Source: Alphaproteobacteria bacterium
Lineage (GTDB): Bacteria > Pseudomonadota > Alphaproteobacteria > UBA6615
Direction of reading: 5' to 3'
Length of the DNA: 64,000 nt
Assembly: GCA_002727315.1 (NCBI GenBank)
Contig: PBWR01000004.1
Location: 7,160 to 71,159, forward strand
Under the pieces are notes generated by a model, which saw only the letters and a list, made by a program, of their open reading frames with translations, searched no databases and was not told where the DNA came from. A program made the position numbers and the translations under genes. Position 1 is the stretch's first letter, and every line of letters begins with the position of its first letter. Of this stretch, positions 36,740-50,415 are shown one piece after another.

Positions 36740-37105
36740 CTAAATCCTTTCCGGCGCGTCCACGGTCAGTTCACCACCCGCGTCACCCGTGTTCGTCACC
36801 CCGCGCTGTTCGAAGAGCCGCACTGCACACTCTTCCTCCGCGAAGGGTATATGCTCGACACCGCGCGGAACGATGATCATCTCGCCCGTACCGACGTCCA
36901 CTTGTCGGTCTCGAAAGTCCATCCGGAACGCACCATTCAGCACGAAGAAGAGCCCATCCTCGTTTTGGTGGGCATGCCAGACGAAATCTCCTGCCAACTT
37001 TGCGATCTTGCTTGCGTAGTCATCGACGTCGCCGACGATGCGCGGCGTCCAATGCACCGAGAAGGCGGAGAGCTTCTCCGCCAGGTTTATCTTCTCGACC
37101 GACAT
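36740..37105 (-). CDS. Small cupin protein inside the pdh operon
   Basis: A 121-residue single-domain cupin. Motif 1 reads DFVWHAHQNEDGLFFVLNG with two His and a Glu, and motif 2 reads MIIVPRGVEHIPFAEEE with a His; these are the metal ligands of RmlC-type cupins. It lies 15 bases after pdhC and three bases before lpdA. Cupins are not standard components of pyruvate dehydrogenase operons, so its role (small-molecule sensor, isomerase or dioxygenase) is unknown. Codon use matches the neighbours. Confidence 0.85.
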   Translation of the reverse strand: MSVEKINLAEKLSAFSVHWTPRIVGDVDDYASKIAKLAGDFVWHAHQNEDGLFFVLNGAFRMDFRDRQVDVGTGEMIIVPRGVEHIPFAEEECAVRLFEQRGVTNTGDAGGELTVDAPERI

Positions 37106-37121
37106 TCGGTGTCCCCGCTGC

Positions 37122-38357
37122 CTAGAGCAGCATTCCGACCGGTTGTTCGATGAGACTCTTGAGCGCGGCCAGGAACTCCGCGCCGATCGCGCCGTCGAGC
37201 GCCCGGTGATCGACCGACAGGGTCAGGCTCATCACCGTCGCCACCGCCAGTTCGCCATCGTGCACGACCGGGCGCTGTTCGCCCGCGCCCACCGCGAGAA
37301 TCGCTCCCTGGGGCTCGTTGATCACGGCGTCGAAATTCTTCACGCCATACATGCCCAGGTTTGAGATGGTGAAGGTGCCACCCTGGTAGTCTTCGGGCAT
37401 GAGCGAGCCGTCGCGTGCGCGCACGGCCAGGTCGCCCATCTCGGCCGAAATCTGGCGCAGGCCCTTGCCTTCCGCTCCGCGGACGATCGGCGTGACCAGG
37501 CCTTCGTCGATTGCGACCGCCACCGAGATGTCCGCCCGCTGGTAGAGGCGGATGCCCTCCTCCGACCAGCCCGCATTCGCGCGCGGCACCTGGGTCAGCG
37601 CGGCCGCGCAGGCCTTGATGATCATGTCGTTGACCGAGATCTTGAACTCGCCGTCCTTCGCGCGTGCATTGATAGCTGCGCGTGCCTCGAGCAGCCGGTC
37701 GATTTCGCAATCCATGGTCAGATAGAAATGCGGAACGTTCTGCTTCGACGCGGTCATGCGCTGGGCGATGACCTTGCGCATGTTCGACGGCTTGGCTAGT
37801 TCGAACGGTGCATCGCCCGCCGTGGCCTGGGCAACCGCCGCCGGTGCGGACGCCACGGCCGGTGCGCCGGTGAAGGATTCGATGTCGGCTTTGACGATAC
37901 GTCCGTTCGGCCCGGTGCCGGTGACCTGGCTGAGTTCGATCCCCTGCTGTTGCGCCAGGCGGCGCGCCAGCGGACTGGCAAACACCCGTCCGCCGGAAGG
38001 CGCCGCGGGGGCCGGAGCCGCCGGGACCTCCGGTTCGGCAGCGGCCGGTGCGGCGTCTTCAGCCGGTGCCGGCGCGCCACCGGTGTCGAAAACATCCAGG
38101 GCGCTGTCATCCTCGCCATCTTCCAGCAGAACGGCGATCGGGGTGTTGACCGCAACATCCTCGGCGCCTTCCGGCACCAGAATCTTGCCGAGGGTCCCCT
38201 CATCGACCGCTTCGACTTCCATCGTCGCCTTGTCGGTTTCGATTTCCGCAATCACATCGCCGGACGCGACGGTGTCGCCCTCGGCCTTGAGCCATCGCGC
38301 GAGGTTGCCTTCGGTCATCGTCGGTGACAGGGCCGGCATAAGAATGGAAATAGGCAT
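37122..38357 (-). CDS. pdhC: Pyruvate dehydrogenase E2, dihydrolipoyl acetyltransferase
   Basis: A 411-residue E2. An N-terminal lipoyl domain has the modified Lys in [16 protein letters not shown] Pro/Ala-rich linker leads to the peripheral-subunit-binding domain ([20 protein letters not shown]...GRIVKADIE). The catalytic core ends in [22 protein letters not shown] with the HxxxD active site. It transfers acetyl groups to CoA. The lipoyl region is nearly the same as in pdhB. The ATG overlaps by one base the stop (TGATG) of a small ORF that lies between it and pdhB. Confidence 0.96.
   Translation of the reverse strand: MPISILMPALSPTMTEGNLARWLKAEGDTVASGDVIAEIETDKATMEVEAVDEGTLGKILVPEGAEDVAVNTPIAVLLEDGEDDSALDVFDTGGAPAPAEDAAPAAAEPEVPAAPAPAAPSGGRVFASPLARRLAQQQGIELSQVTGTGPNGRIVKADIESFTGAPAVASAPAAVAQATAGDAPFELAKPSNMRKVIAQRMTASKQNVPHFYLTMDCEIDRLLEARAAINARAKDGEFKISVNDMIIKACAAALTQVPRANAGWSEEGIRLYQRADISVAVAIDEGLVTPIVRGAEGKGLRQISAEMGDLAVRARDGSLMPEDYQGGTFTISNLGMYGVKNFDAVINEPQGAILAVGAGEQRPVVHDGELAVATVMSLTLSVDHRALDGAIGAEFLAALKSLIEQPVGMLL
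38112..38357 (-). repeat. Lipoyl-domain coding repeat, copy in pdhC
   Basis: The first 82 codons of pdhC and of pdhB (39594-39839) encode lipoyl domains that agree at about 71 of 82 residues, with long stretches of near-identical DNA. The copies are direct repeats about 1.5 kb apart. Confidence 0.8.
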
Positions 38358-38518
38358 CAGATTGTCCCTTGAGATGTACGCGCCGCGATCATATCGCCGG
38401 CGGCATTCATCGGTGTTGCGAACATTGTCGCGGATTCACAGATTTGCGCAATTTTCAACCAATAAAACTGACTAGATTGACTGATCGTGCCAATTAATTC
38501 GGTAACGGCGCCCTGCAT
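38357..38518 (-). CDS. 53-codon ORF coupled between pdhB and pdhC, function unknown
   Basis: An ATG four bases after the pdhB stop, with GGAG about nine bases upstream, opens a 53-codon frame (start [14 protein letters not shown], end [11 protein letters not shown]). It closes with TGA overlapping the pdhC ATG (TGATG). The junctions on both sides are the kind seen in translationally coupled operons. The peptide is mostly helical with an aromatic YWLK segment and an amphipathic Met/Ala-rich part. The DNA is more AT-rich than the flanks, and I recognise no family. It could instead be an incidental frame in an intergenic spacer. Confidence 0.45.
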   Translation of the reverse strand: MQGAVTELIGTISQSSQFYWLKIAQICESATMFATPMNAAGDMIAARTSQGTI

Positions 38519-38522
38519 GGCG

Positions 38523-39839
38523 TCAGCTCCGGTAAAGGGTCCGTTTCGCCGCTTCGGCGATACGGTCGGCCTGCGGCACGGCAAGCTTTTCGAGATTGGC
38601 GGCGTAGGGCATCGGCACATCCTCGCCGGTGACGCGAACCACCGGAGCATCGAGATGGTCGAAAGCCTCTTCCATGATCCGCATGCCGATCTCCGAGCCA
38701 ATGCCGGCGAAGGGCCAGCCCTCCTCGACCGAGACGATGCGGTTGGTGTGTTTGACCGATTCCACGATGGTGTAGATGTCGAGCGGCCGGATGGTCCGAA
38801 GATCGATGACTTCGGCCTCGATCCCCTCCGCCGACAGCATCTCGGCCGCCTCGAGCGCCCGCCCGACCATCAGTGAAAATGCGGTGATGGTCACATCACC
38901 GCCTTCGCGCACCACCTTTGCGCGGCCGATCGGAACCGTGACGTCGTCATCGTCGGGCACCGCAAAAGTGCTGCCGTACAGCATCTCGTTTTCCAGAACG
39001 ATAACCGGGTTCGGGTCGCGGACGGCGGATTTCAGCAATCCCTTGGCGTCGGCCGCCGTGTAGGGCGCGACCACCTTCAGCCCCGGACAATGGCCGTACC
39101 AGCTGGCGTAGCACTGGGAATGCTGGGCCGCCACCCGTGACGCCGCGCCGTTGGGGCCGCGGAACACGATCGGCACGTCCATCTGACCGCCCGACATGTA
39201 AAGGGTCTTGGCGGCCGAGTTGATGATCTGGTCGATCGCCTGCATGGCAAAGTTGAAGGTCATGAACTCCACGATGGGCCGCAGGCCATGATAGGCCGCG
39301 CCCACGCCCAGGCCGGCGAATCCCTGCTCTGTGATCGGCGTGTCGATCACGCGCCGGTCGCCGAATTCTTCCAGCAGACCCTGGCTGACCTTGTAGGCGC
39401 CCTGATATTGGGCGACCTCCTCGCCCATCAGGAAGACCGTCTCGTCCCGGCGCATTTCCTCGGCCATGGCATCGCGCAAGGCTTCGCGCACGGTCAGTTC
39501 GACCGTGGCGGCGGCCAGTTCGGCAGCCGCTGATGCGGGCGCGTCTTCGACTGCGGGTGCGGCGGGCGCGGCATCGTCGAGATCTCCGGCGCTTTCGCCG
39601 TCGCCGAGTATGAGCGCGATCGGCGTGTTGACGGCAACATCTTCACTGCCCTCGGCGACCAGGATCTTGCCCAGCGTGCCCTCATCGACAGCTTCGACTT
39701 CCATGGTCGCCTTGTCGGTTTCGATTTCGGCGATCACATCGCCCGACGAGACACTATCACCTTCGGATTTGAGCCATTTGGCGAGGTTGCCCTCGGTCAT
39801 GGTCGGCGACAGCGCCGGCATAAGAACCTGGATTGGCAT
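38523..39839 (-). CDS. pdhB: Pyruvate dehydrogenase E1 beta subunit with N-terminal lipoyl domain
   Basis: A 438-residue protein. Residues 1-80 are a lipoyl domain with Lys in [11 protein letters not shown], followed by an Ala/Asp-rich linker. The E1-beta part runs from [22 protein letters not shown] and includes [37 protein letters not shown], the [24 protein letters not shown] region and [17 protein letters not shown] lipoyl-bearing E1-beta is characteristic of alphaproteobacteria. With PdhA it decarboxylates pyruvate and reductively acetylates the lipoyl group. Confidence 0.96.
   Translation of the reverse strand: MPIQVLMPALSPTMTEGNLAKWLKSEGDSVSSGDVIAEIETDKATMEVEAVDEGTLGKILVAEGSEDVAVNTPIALILGDGESAGDLDDAAPAAPAVEDAPASAAAELAAATVELTVREALRDAMAEEMRRDETVFLMGEEVAQYQGAYKVSQGLLEEFGDRRVIDTPITEQGFAGLGVGAAYHGLRPIVEFMTFNFAMQAIDQIINSAAKTLYMSGGQMDVPIVFRGPNGAASRVAAQHSQCYASWYGHCPGLKVVAPYTAADAKGLLKSAVRDPNPVIVLENEMLYGSTFAVPDDDDVTVPIGRAKVVREGGDVTITAFSLMVGRALEAAEMLSAEGIEAEVIDLRTIRPLDIYTIVESVKHTNRIVSVEEGWPFAGIGSEIGMRIMEEAFDHLDAPVVRVTGEDVPMPYAANLEKLAVPQADRIAEAAKRTLYRS
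39594..39839 (-). repeat. Lipoyl-domain coding repeat, copy in pdhB
   Basis: Partner of the repeat at the start of pdhC (38112-38357). The two copies share the [11 protein letters not shown] core and most codons, suggesting descent from a duplication or recent gene conversion. Confidence 0.8.
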
Positions 39840-39869
39840 GTTTGTGTTTCCTCCCTGTCCCGGCGCGAG

Positions 39870-40943
39870 TCAGGCTTCGATCAGAACGTCGGTGTAAAGC
39901 TCGGACGGATCGGGTTCCGGGCTATCCTGGGCGAAATCCGCGGCCATGTTGATTTGCTCGCGAATATTGCGGTCCATCGCCTTGAGGGCGTCTTCGTCGG
40001 CCGCGCTCTGCTCGAGAAGAACATCCTTCAACGTCTCGATCGGGTCTTTCTCGGTCCGCATCTTTCGGACCTCTTCCTTGGTCCGGTACTTCGCCGGATC
40101 GGACATGGAATGTCCGCGGTAGCGATAGGTCTGCATCTCGAGAATGAAGGGACCCTTGCCCGCACGGACATGGGCGATTGCGTCCTGCCCCGCCTCGAAG
40201 ACCTGGACCACGTCCATGCCGTCGACCTGGCGGCCGGGAATTCCGTGGGCCTGGCCGCGGTTCATGAGGTCGGGCTCGGCCGAGGCGCGCTCGACGGAGG
40301 TGCCCATACCATAGCGGTTGTTCTCGATGATGTAGACGACCGGCAGGTCCCACAAGGCCGCCATGTTGAAGGATTCGTAGACTTGCCCCTGGTTGACCGC
40401 GCCGTCGCCCAGATAGGTCAGGCACAAGCCGCCGTCACCCTTGTACTTCTGGGAAAATGCGATCCCCGTGCCCAGCGGCACATGGGCACCGACGATGCCG
40501 TGGCCGCCGTAGAAATTCTTCTCTTTCGAGAACATGTGCATCGAGCCGCCCTTGCCGCGCGAATATCCGCCTTCGCGCCCGGTCAGCTCGGCCATAACTC
40601 CCTTGGGGTCCATGCCACATGCCAGCATATGGCCATGATCGCGATAGGTCGTGATCACGGCATCCTGTTCGTTAAGACTGGCCTGCATGCCGACAACCAC
40701 GGCCTCCTGGCCGATATAGAGATGGCAGAACCCGCCGATTAGCCCCATGCCGTACATCTGGCCCGCCTTTTCCTCGAACCGGCGGATCAGGAGCATTTCG
40801 TGATAGAAGTCGAGAAGCCTGTTGTTGCCGAGCGCCGCCTTGGCCGGCTTTTTCGCCGCCGTGGACTTCTTGCGCGGGGCTCTGCCCTTCGCGGCCGACC
40901 GACTGCTTGTTCGAGACGATTTCGTGGCTGGCTTTCGCGCCAT
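39870..40943 (-). CDS. pdhA: Pyruvate dehydrogenase E1 alpha subunit
   Basis: About 357 residues. The ATG at 40943, with AAGGGGAA upstream, is preferred over the adjoining GTG. A basic Lys/Arg/Ala-rich N-terminal tail (about 35 residues) precedes the E1 domain, which has LLIRRFEEKAGQMYGMGLIGGFCHL (two conserved pieces), the ThDP motif GDGAVNQGQVYESFN...IENN and the phosphorylation-loop region YRYRGHSMSDPAKYR. It forms the alpha2beta2 E1 with PdhB. The 185-base gap upstream to ftsB is AT-rich and likely holds the operon promoter, though I see no strong consensus. Confidence 0.96.
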   Translation of the reverse strand: MARKPATKSSRTSSRSAAKGRAPRKKSTAAKKPAKAALGNNRLLDFYHEMLLIRRFEEKAGQMYGMGLIGGFCHLYIGQEAVVVGMQASLNEQDAVITTYRDHGHMLACGMDPKGVMAELTGREGGYSRGKGGSMHMFSKEKNFYGGHGIVGAHVPLGTGIAFSQKYKGDGGLCLTYLGDGAVNQGQVYESFNMAALWDLPVVYIIENNRYGMGTSVERASAEPDLMNRGQAHGIPGRQVDGMDVVQVFEAGQDAIAHVRAGKGPFILEMQTYRYRGHSMSDPAKYRTKEEVRKMRTEKDPIETLKDVLLEQSAADEDALKAMDRNIREQINMAADFAQDSPEPDPSELYTDVLIEA

Positions 40944-41128
40944 CACACTTCCCCTTCAACGTTGATCGGCGAACGCCGCCCGTCCGACAAGTAGTTGAAA
41001 AGTCACAACACGACAAGTGCGGAGGGGGAAAAAGACGAGTAATTTCAGGGAAAAAGCAGTTATTTACCGATATTCAGTTAATAGTCCGGAATCCGATTGA
41101 AATAATCGTTCCGGCGAGTGGAATGAAG

Positions 41129-41464
41129 TTATCGGTTGTTGCGTGTTGTCCCGTCCAGGATCACCAACTCATTGGGATGGGCAAAATTGAGCATGACCCG
41201 CGCCCGCTCCTCGAGCATGTCGGGATCCAGATTGTCCGGCCGCAGCAGCGCCACCCGGGCTTCGAGCTGTTCGCGTTCTGTCTGCAGAGATGCGTGCAGG
41301 GCGTTCGCCTGCTCGACCTTGGTGCGAAGCTGCAACAATGACAGCAGACCGTGGTCGCCCTGGACCATATGGTAGGAGAAATAGGCCAGCAGCAGCGCTC
41401 CGATCACCGGCCAGAGGGCGCTGCGGGCGCATTTGCGTATCTCGTCAAGAACTGCCATGGACAC
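41129..41464 (-). CDS. ftsB: Septum formation initiator FtsB/DivIC family protein
   Basis: A 111-residue bitopic membrane protein with one N-terminal helix (LWPVIGALLLAYFSYHMV) followed by a leucine-zipper coiled coil (LLQLRTKVEQANALHASLQTEREQLEARVALL) and the NLDPDMLEERARVMLNFAHPNELVIL segment typical of FtsB/DivIC. It bridges FtsL and FtsQ in the divisome. The eno-ftsB-pdhA order is usual in alphaproteobacteria. The 125 bases before it (41465-41589) show nothing clear. Confidence 0.9.
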   Translation of the reverse strand: MSMAVLDEIRKCARSALWPVIGALLLAYFSYHMVQGDHGLLSLLQLRTKVEQANALHASLQTEREQLEARVALLRPDNLDPDMLEERARVMLNFAHPNELVILDGTTRNNR

Positions 41465-41589
41465 AGCGGATCACAGGCCAAGTCGAACCGTCAAGGTCGA
41501 TTATCCCTTTGATTCTAGTTCCTTGGGCTGGACCGGAAAAGTGTTGCAAAAGTGACTCAGAGTTCTCGTTTTGGACTCATCGTCACACG

Positions 41590-43748
<2,159 letters not shown>

Positions 43749-43751
43749 CGC

Positions 43752-45392
<1,641 letters not shown>

Positions 45393-45470
45393 TTACTCAA
45401 TTGCGGGGGCCGCGCCAAAGCGGATTCATCCACACCCGGAAAGCTGTGGAGATACCGGCATTTGGCAGAG

Positions 45471-45496
45471 AAAAAGGCGGCCCGAAAGCCGCCTTT
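45471..45496 (-). terminator. Rho-independent terminator after secG
   Basis: AAAGGCGGC and GCCGCCTTT form a perfect 9-base stem around a 6-base loop, and on the minus strand the stem is followed by T residues (CCTTTTTC). It lies 28 bases after the secG stop and about 90 bases before the pyrG start. Confidence 0.85.
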
Positions 45497-45523
45497 GGTG
45501 TTCGACTCGGACCGCGCCGCCAT

Positions 45524-45892
<369 letters not shown>

Positions 45893-46009
45893 GGTTTTTG
45901 CCGGTTCCGGTGGTTGTGCCCGCCCGTTTAAACGGCCGGTGCGTTTGTCTGGGCGGGTATTTAGTCGGTTGTGCGCTGCAATTCCAGTCCCAATACCGTC
46001 AACCGGCGC

Positions 46010-46768
46010 CTAGGCGGCCGATGCGGCGGCGATCGCAAGGAAGCTGTCGGCCGCCAGGCTGGCGCCACCGATCAGTCCGCCATCCACATCCGCGACCGAG
46101 AGCAGGTCGGCGGCATTGTCCGGTTTCATTGAGCCGCCATACAGCAATCGAATGTCCAAAGCCGCCGCGCCGAGCGCTCCGGCACCCAGATGACTGCGCA
46201 TATGGGCGTGGGCGGCCGCAACTTCGTCGAGGGTCGGCGTCCGGCCCGTGCCGATCGCCCAGACCGGCTCGTAGGCGATGACGGTCGTCGACCCGTCGAC
46301 ACCGACATCCGGAAGCGATCCGTCCAGCTGCCGTGACAGCACATCCAGGGTCTGACCCGCATCGCGCTCCGCTTCGGTCTCGCCAATACATACGATCGCC
46401 ACCAGCCCCGCGGCCAGCGCCGCCTCGGTCTTCGCGCGCACCCGCGCATCGCTCTCGCCAAGCCCGTGACGCCGTTCGGAATGGCCCAGAATGACATGGC
46501 TCGCACCCGCATCGCGCACCATCACCGCCGACAGATCGCCCGTGTAGGCTCCGTTTTCGGCCTCGTGACAATCCTGACCGCCAACCGCCACCGACGAGCC
46601 CGACAGGGCTTCGGTCACCGGACGCAGGATCGTCGAGGGCGGACACACCAGCAGGTCGCACGCGCTGTTGCCGCCGCCCTCCGCGATCGCCGCCGCCAAG
46701 GCCAACCCGTCGGCGGCCAGCATGTTCATTTTCCAATTTCCGGCGATCAGTTTATTCGACACGGCCAT
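46010..46768 (-). CDS. tpiA: Triose-phosphate isomerase
   Basis: A 252-residue TIM barrel. The catalytic Lys is in IAGNWKMN, the His in VILGHSERRHGLGE, the Glu in IAYEPVWAIGTG, and the phosphate loop is LLYGGSMKPDNAADLL. It interconverts DHAP and glyceraldehyde-3-phosphate. It diverges from ppiD across a 236-base gap and is followed by secG 117 bases later; that spacer contains the 12-base palindrome CCGTTTAAACGG but no clear promoter. Confidence 0.97.
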   Translation of the reverse strand: MAVSNKLIAGNWKMNMLAADGLALAAAIAEGGGNSACDLLVCPPSTILRPVTEALSGSSVAVGGQDCHEAENGAYTGDLSAVMVRDAGASHVILGHSERRHGLGESDARVRAKTEAALAAGLVAIVCIGETEAERDAGQTLDVLSRQLDGSLPDVGVDGSTTVIAYEPVWAIGTGRTPTLDEVAAAHAHMRSHLGAGALGAAALDIRLLYGGSMKPDNAADLLSVADVDGGLIGGASLAADSFLAIAAASAA

Positions 46769-46900
46769 ATCTTCACCAAATTGTTGCTTTTCATTGCGTT
46801 AGCGGGCCAATACATCGGCCCAGTTGTTCATTCGCCCGTGCTCTAGCATACGCCCTCACCGTCGGCCAACCGGAGCGGCCTGGAAACGTCTCCGCGGCGC

Positions 46901-46929
46901 TTGAGGGGCCGGAACACGATCACTATCAT
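46901..46929 (+). promoter_or_regulatory. Predicted sigma-70-type promoter of ppiD-trpE
   Basis: TTGAGG and TATCAT are separated by exactly 17 bases, ending about 76 bases before the ppiD start in the 236-base divergent gap with tpiA. Rest of the gap shows only a GGGCC-N8-GGCCC dyad near 46803-46820. Confidence 0.5.
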
Positions 46930-47004
46930 GCGCCGCCCCGGCGACGGGACGACGCACGGAACCGGCACCACCCGGCAAACCAGAACCACGACAGGTCACG
47001 AAGC

Positions 47005-48903
47005 ATGCTTGAAGCCCTGAGACGAAGCTCAAAAAGCTGGGTGATGAAGGTCATTCTCGGCGCCCTCGCGCTGACCTTCGTTTTGTTCTTTGGCACCGAC
47101 TTCGGCGGCGGTGGCGGACAAGGCGGCGGTTCGCACTCCGGCTCGGCCTCTGTGGTCGAGGTCGGCGACACGAATTTCACGGCTCACCAGGTCGGTCGGG
47201 CATTCAACGACCAGATCCAGCGCGCGAGCAATCTCACCGGCCGGCAATACGATACCCAGACCGCCATCCAGGCCGGCCTTCTCGATCAGGCCATCGCCGA
47301 GCTGGTGACCCGCACCCTGTTCGATCAGGCGGCCCAGGATTTCGGCATCACCACATCGCTGGATGCCGCCTCGACCGCGATCCGCAGCCTGCCGCAGTTC
47401 CAGGGCCCGAGCGGCCGCTTCGAACGCGCCCAGTTCGAACAGTTCCTGTCGCACAGCGGACAGTCGGAGGCCGAATTCGTCAACGAGGTGCGCCTCGATC
47501 TGCTTCGCACCCAGTACATCGACACCATCCGCAACGCGGTGACGGCGCCGTCGCCACTCACCGACACCGTCTTCAAACGCCGCGGCGAGCGCCGCGTGGT
47601 CGATCTGGTGGTGGTCCCCCGGCAGCCTGGCGCCCAGGTTGGCAATCCCGACGAGACGCAGCTACTGGGCTTCTATGACGAAAACCGCGAGGCCTTCGAG
47701 ACGCCGGAGTTCCGCGTCGCGACGCTCGCCTCAATGGATGTCGAGACCCTGGCCCGGGACGTTGTCATTCCCGAAGAAGAACTTCGCGAGGAATACGAAC
47801 TGCGCGGCGACGAATTCTTCGTGTCCGAACAACGCGGCGTCTCGCAGGCCACCTTCCTGTCGCGCGACGATGCCGCACGGGCCGCTGCCCTGATCCAGGG
47901 TGGGAAGTCCTTCGACGAGGCTGCCGAGGAGGTCTCGGGCCTGCCCCCGATCGATCTCGGGTCGGTCACCCGGTCCGACATTCCGGTCGCCGAGCTGGCC
48001 GATGCCGCATTCGGATTTTCCAGCGGTGCGATCAGCGACCCCGTCGAAAGCGATCTGGGGTGGCACCTGATCCGCATCGGCGACATCACGCCCGGCCGCA
48101 CGGTGCCTTTTTCGGAAGTGCGCGAAAGCCTGCGCAGCGAGCTGGCGCTGGATGAGGCGCGCGATCTAATTTTTGACGTCCTGAACGATGTGGAAGACGG
48201 CCTCGCCGGCGGTGCCTCCATCGAAGAGGTTGCCCGCGATAGCAATCTCACGGTGACCCGCATCGACGGCGTGTCGCGGCACGGCGCGTTGCGTCTGGGC
48301 CAAACCGAGGCACCGGCGGCCTTGACCCCGGACGTCGTGCAAAGCCTGTTCGAGATCGAGGACAAGGCCTTCACGGAAACCGTCGAGAGCAGCCGGGGCG
48401 GTTTCACCGTGGTTCAGCTTGACGACACCATCGCGCCCCGCATTCCCACGCTGGATGAGGTCCGCGAACAGGCGATCGCGGCCTGGCAGGCCCAGAGTAT
48501 CAGCGAGATCGCCGAGGAAACGGCTGCGAAGATCGCCGACCGCGTGCGCGGCGGGGCGGACATTCAGAGCCTGGCGAGCGAGTTCGGTGCCCGATACGAA
48601 CGTACGCCGGCCTTCGACCGGATGGGCGATGCCTCGACCATACCCGGTGAGTTGATTGCACCCATCTTCGAGGCGGGGCGCGGCGATGTCGTCGACCAGC
48701 TCGTCTCCGCCGGGGCGGCCGTGGCCAAGGTTGTCGACATCGAGGCCGCCGACCTGACCGACCCCGCACGAGACGAATTGGCGGCCGCACTGACCGGGCA
48801 GATCGCCAACGATCTCGTGACCCAGTTCTCCGCGGCCCTGCAGGACCAGGTCGGTGTCGACGTAGACCGGGAAGCGCTCGAAGAAGCGTTCGCCCCCCGG
48901 TAA
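47005..48903 (+). CDS. ppiD: PpiD-like periplasmic peptidyl-prolyl isomerase/chaperone
   Basis: A 632-residue SurA/PpiD-family protein. It has one N-terminal membrane anchor (VMKVILGALALTFVLFFGTDF, shown in part), a Gly/Ser-rich linker, a SurA N-like chaperone region (residues about 45-190) and a central parvulin domain (residues about 255-360, with VSQATFLSRDDAARAAAL, DLGSVTRSDIPVAELADAAF and SDLGWHLIRIGDI). A second helical region follows. It helps fold exported proteins near SecYEG. It precedes trpE by six bases, the common alphaproteobacterial pair. Confidence 0.92.
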   Translation: MLEALRRSSKSWVMKVILGALALTFVLFFGTDFGGGGGQGGGSHSGSASVVEVGDTNFTAHQVGRAFNDQIQRASNLTGRQYDTQTAIQAGLLDQAIAELVTRTLFDQAAQDFGITTSLDAASTAIRSLPQFQGPSGRFERAQFEQFLSHSGQSEAEFVNEVRLDLLRTQYIDTIRNAVTAPSPLTDTVFKRRGERRVVDLVVVPRQPGAQVGNPDETQLLGFYDENREAFETPEFRVATLASMDVETLARDVVIPEEELREEYELRGDEFFVSEQRGVSQATFLSRDDAARAAALIQGGKSFDEAAEEVSGLPPIDLGSVTRSDIPVAELADAAFGFSSGAISDPVESDLGWHLIRIGDITPGRTVPFSEVRESLRSELALDEARDLIFDVLNDVEDGLAGGASIEEVARDSNLTVTRIDGVSRHGALRLGQTEAPAALTPDVVQSLFEIEDKAFTETVESSRGGFTVVQLDDTIAPRIPTLDEVREQAIAAWQAQSISEIAEETAAKIADRVRGGADIQSLASEFGARYERTPAFDRMGDASTIPGELIAPIFEAGRGDVVDQLVSAGAAVAKVVDIEAADLTDPARDELAAALTGQIANDLVTQFSAALQDQVGVDVDREALEEAFAPR

Positions 48904-48909
48904 CCGCCC

Positions 48910-50415
48910 GTGTCCGTCCAGCCAGTCATCGACACGGAATCATTCGCCGCCCGGTACGCGAACGGCGAACCCCAACTCGTGTGGACTGAACTGGTCGCCG
49001 ATCTCGAAACACCGGTCTCTGCCCTGCTCAAGCTGGCCGATGATGAAAAGCACTCGATCCTGCTGGAATCCGTCGAGGGCGGCGCTGTTCGGGGCCGCTA
49101 CTCCATCCTCGCCTTCGGTCCCGACCTGATCTGTCGCTGCCGCGGCGAGGACGCCGAGATCAATCGCAACGCCCGGCACGATCCCGAGGCTTTCGAACCC
49201 ATGGACGGCAAGAGCCTGGACGTCCTGTCGGACCTGGTCGACGAATGCCGGATCGAAATCCCCGCCGAGTTGCCGCCCATGGCGGCCGGCCTGTTCGGCT
49301 ATTTCGCCTACGACGCGGTGCGCCTGATGGAACGTCTGCCGGACGACAATCCCGATGCGATCGGCATCCCCGATTCCGTGTTCATTCGCCCGACCATTAT
49401 CGCCGTGTTCGACAATGTCGCCGACAAGGTCACGCTCGTGACCCCGGTCTGGCCCGACGCGGGACAGGATGCGGATACGGCCTACGCCGCGGCCTGCGGG
49501 CGCCTCGACGACGCTGTCGAGAAGTTCGATCGCGGGGTCCCGCGGATCGCCAGCGTGCCCGCGGGTTCGGAGGTCGAACTGTCGATCTCCTCGAACCGCA
49601 CCCAGGCCGAGTATCACGCCATGGTCGAGGCCGCGAAGGAATACATCCGCGCCGGCGACATCTTCCAGGTGGTCCCATCCCAGCGCTTCAGCTTCCCCTT
49701 CGATTTGCCGCCGACCGCGCTCTATCGTTCGCTGCGCCGGCTCAACCCCTCGCCGTTCCTGTTCGTGCTTCGGGTCGGGGAATTCTCACTCGTCGGCTCA
49801 AGCCCCGAAATTCTTGTCCGCCTGCGCGATGACACGGTGACGGTGCGGCCCATCGCGGGCACCCGGCCACGCGGCAAGACGCCCGACGAAGACAGCGCAC
49901 TGGCCGAGGAATTGCTGGCCGACCCCAAGGAGCAGGCCGAGCATCTCATGTTGCTGGACCTGGGCCGCAACGATGTGGGCCGTGTGGCCGATATCGGGAC
50001 CGTCGAGGTGACCGAGGAATTCACCATCGAGCGCTACAGCCACGTGATGCACATCGTCTCGAATGTGCAGGGCAAGGTCCGTAAGGGCATCAGCGCGGTG
50101 CAGGCGCTGGCCGCGGGCTTCCCGGCCGGCACCGTGTCCGGCGCACCGAAGATCCGCGCCATGGAGATCATCGACGAGTTGGAATCCGAACGCCGGAGCT
50201 TCTATGCTGGTGCAGTCGGCTATTTCGCTGCTGACGGCAGCATGGACACCTGCATCACCCTGCGCACCGCCCTGATTAAGGACAGGAAGATGTACGTCCA
50301 GGCCGGTGGCGGCGTAGTCGCGGATTCCGACCCCGAGGCCGAGTATCAGGAAAGCAACAACAAGGCCCGCGCCCTGATCCGGGCGGCCGAACAGGCCCAC
50401 CGCTTCATGAATTAG
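48910..50415 (+). CDS. trpE: Anthranilate synthase component I
   Basis: A 501-residue chorismate-utilising enzyme starting at GTG. It has the N-terminal Trp-binding region LLESVEGGAVRGRYSILAF and the catalytic domain with GDIFQVVPSQRFSFPF, PSPFLFVLRVGEFSLVGSSPEILVRL, RPIAGTRPRGKTPDED, LDLGRNDVGRV and TVSGAPKIRAMEIIDELE. With TrpG it makes anthranilate from chorismate and glutamine. The trpG gene is about 2 kb downstream, separated by two unrelated genes. No Trp-rich leader peptide is seen. Confidence 0.95.
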   Translation: MSVQPVIDTESFAARYANGEPQLVWTELVADLETPVSALLKLADDEKHSILLESVEGGAVRGRYSILAFGPDLICRCRGEDAEINRNARHDPEAFEPMDGKSLDVLSDLVDECRIEIPAELPPMAAGLFGYFAYDAVRLMERLPDDNPDAIGIPDSVFIRPTIIAVFDNVADKVTLVTPVWPDAGQDADTAYAAACGRLDDAVEKFDRGVPRIASVPAGSEVELSISSNRTQAEYHAMVEAAKEYIRAGDIFQVVPSQRFSFPFDLPPTALYRSLRRLNPSPFLFVLRVGEFSLVGSSPEILVRLRDDTVTVRPIAGTRPRGKTPDEDSALAEELLADPKEQAEHLMLLDLGRNDVGRVADIGTVEVTEEFTIERYSHVMHIVSNVQGKVRKGISAVQALAAGFPAGTVSGAPKIRAMEIIDELESERRSFYAGAVGYFAADGSMDTCITLRTALIKDRKMYVQAGGGVVADSDPEAEYQESNNKARALIRAAEQAHRFMN

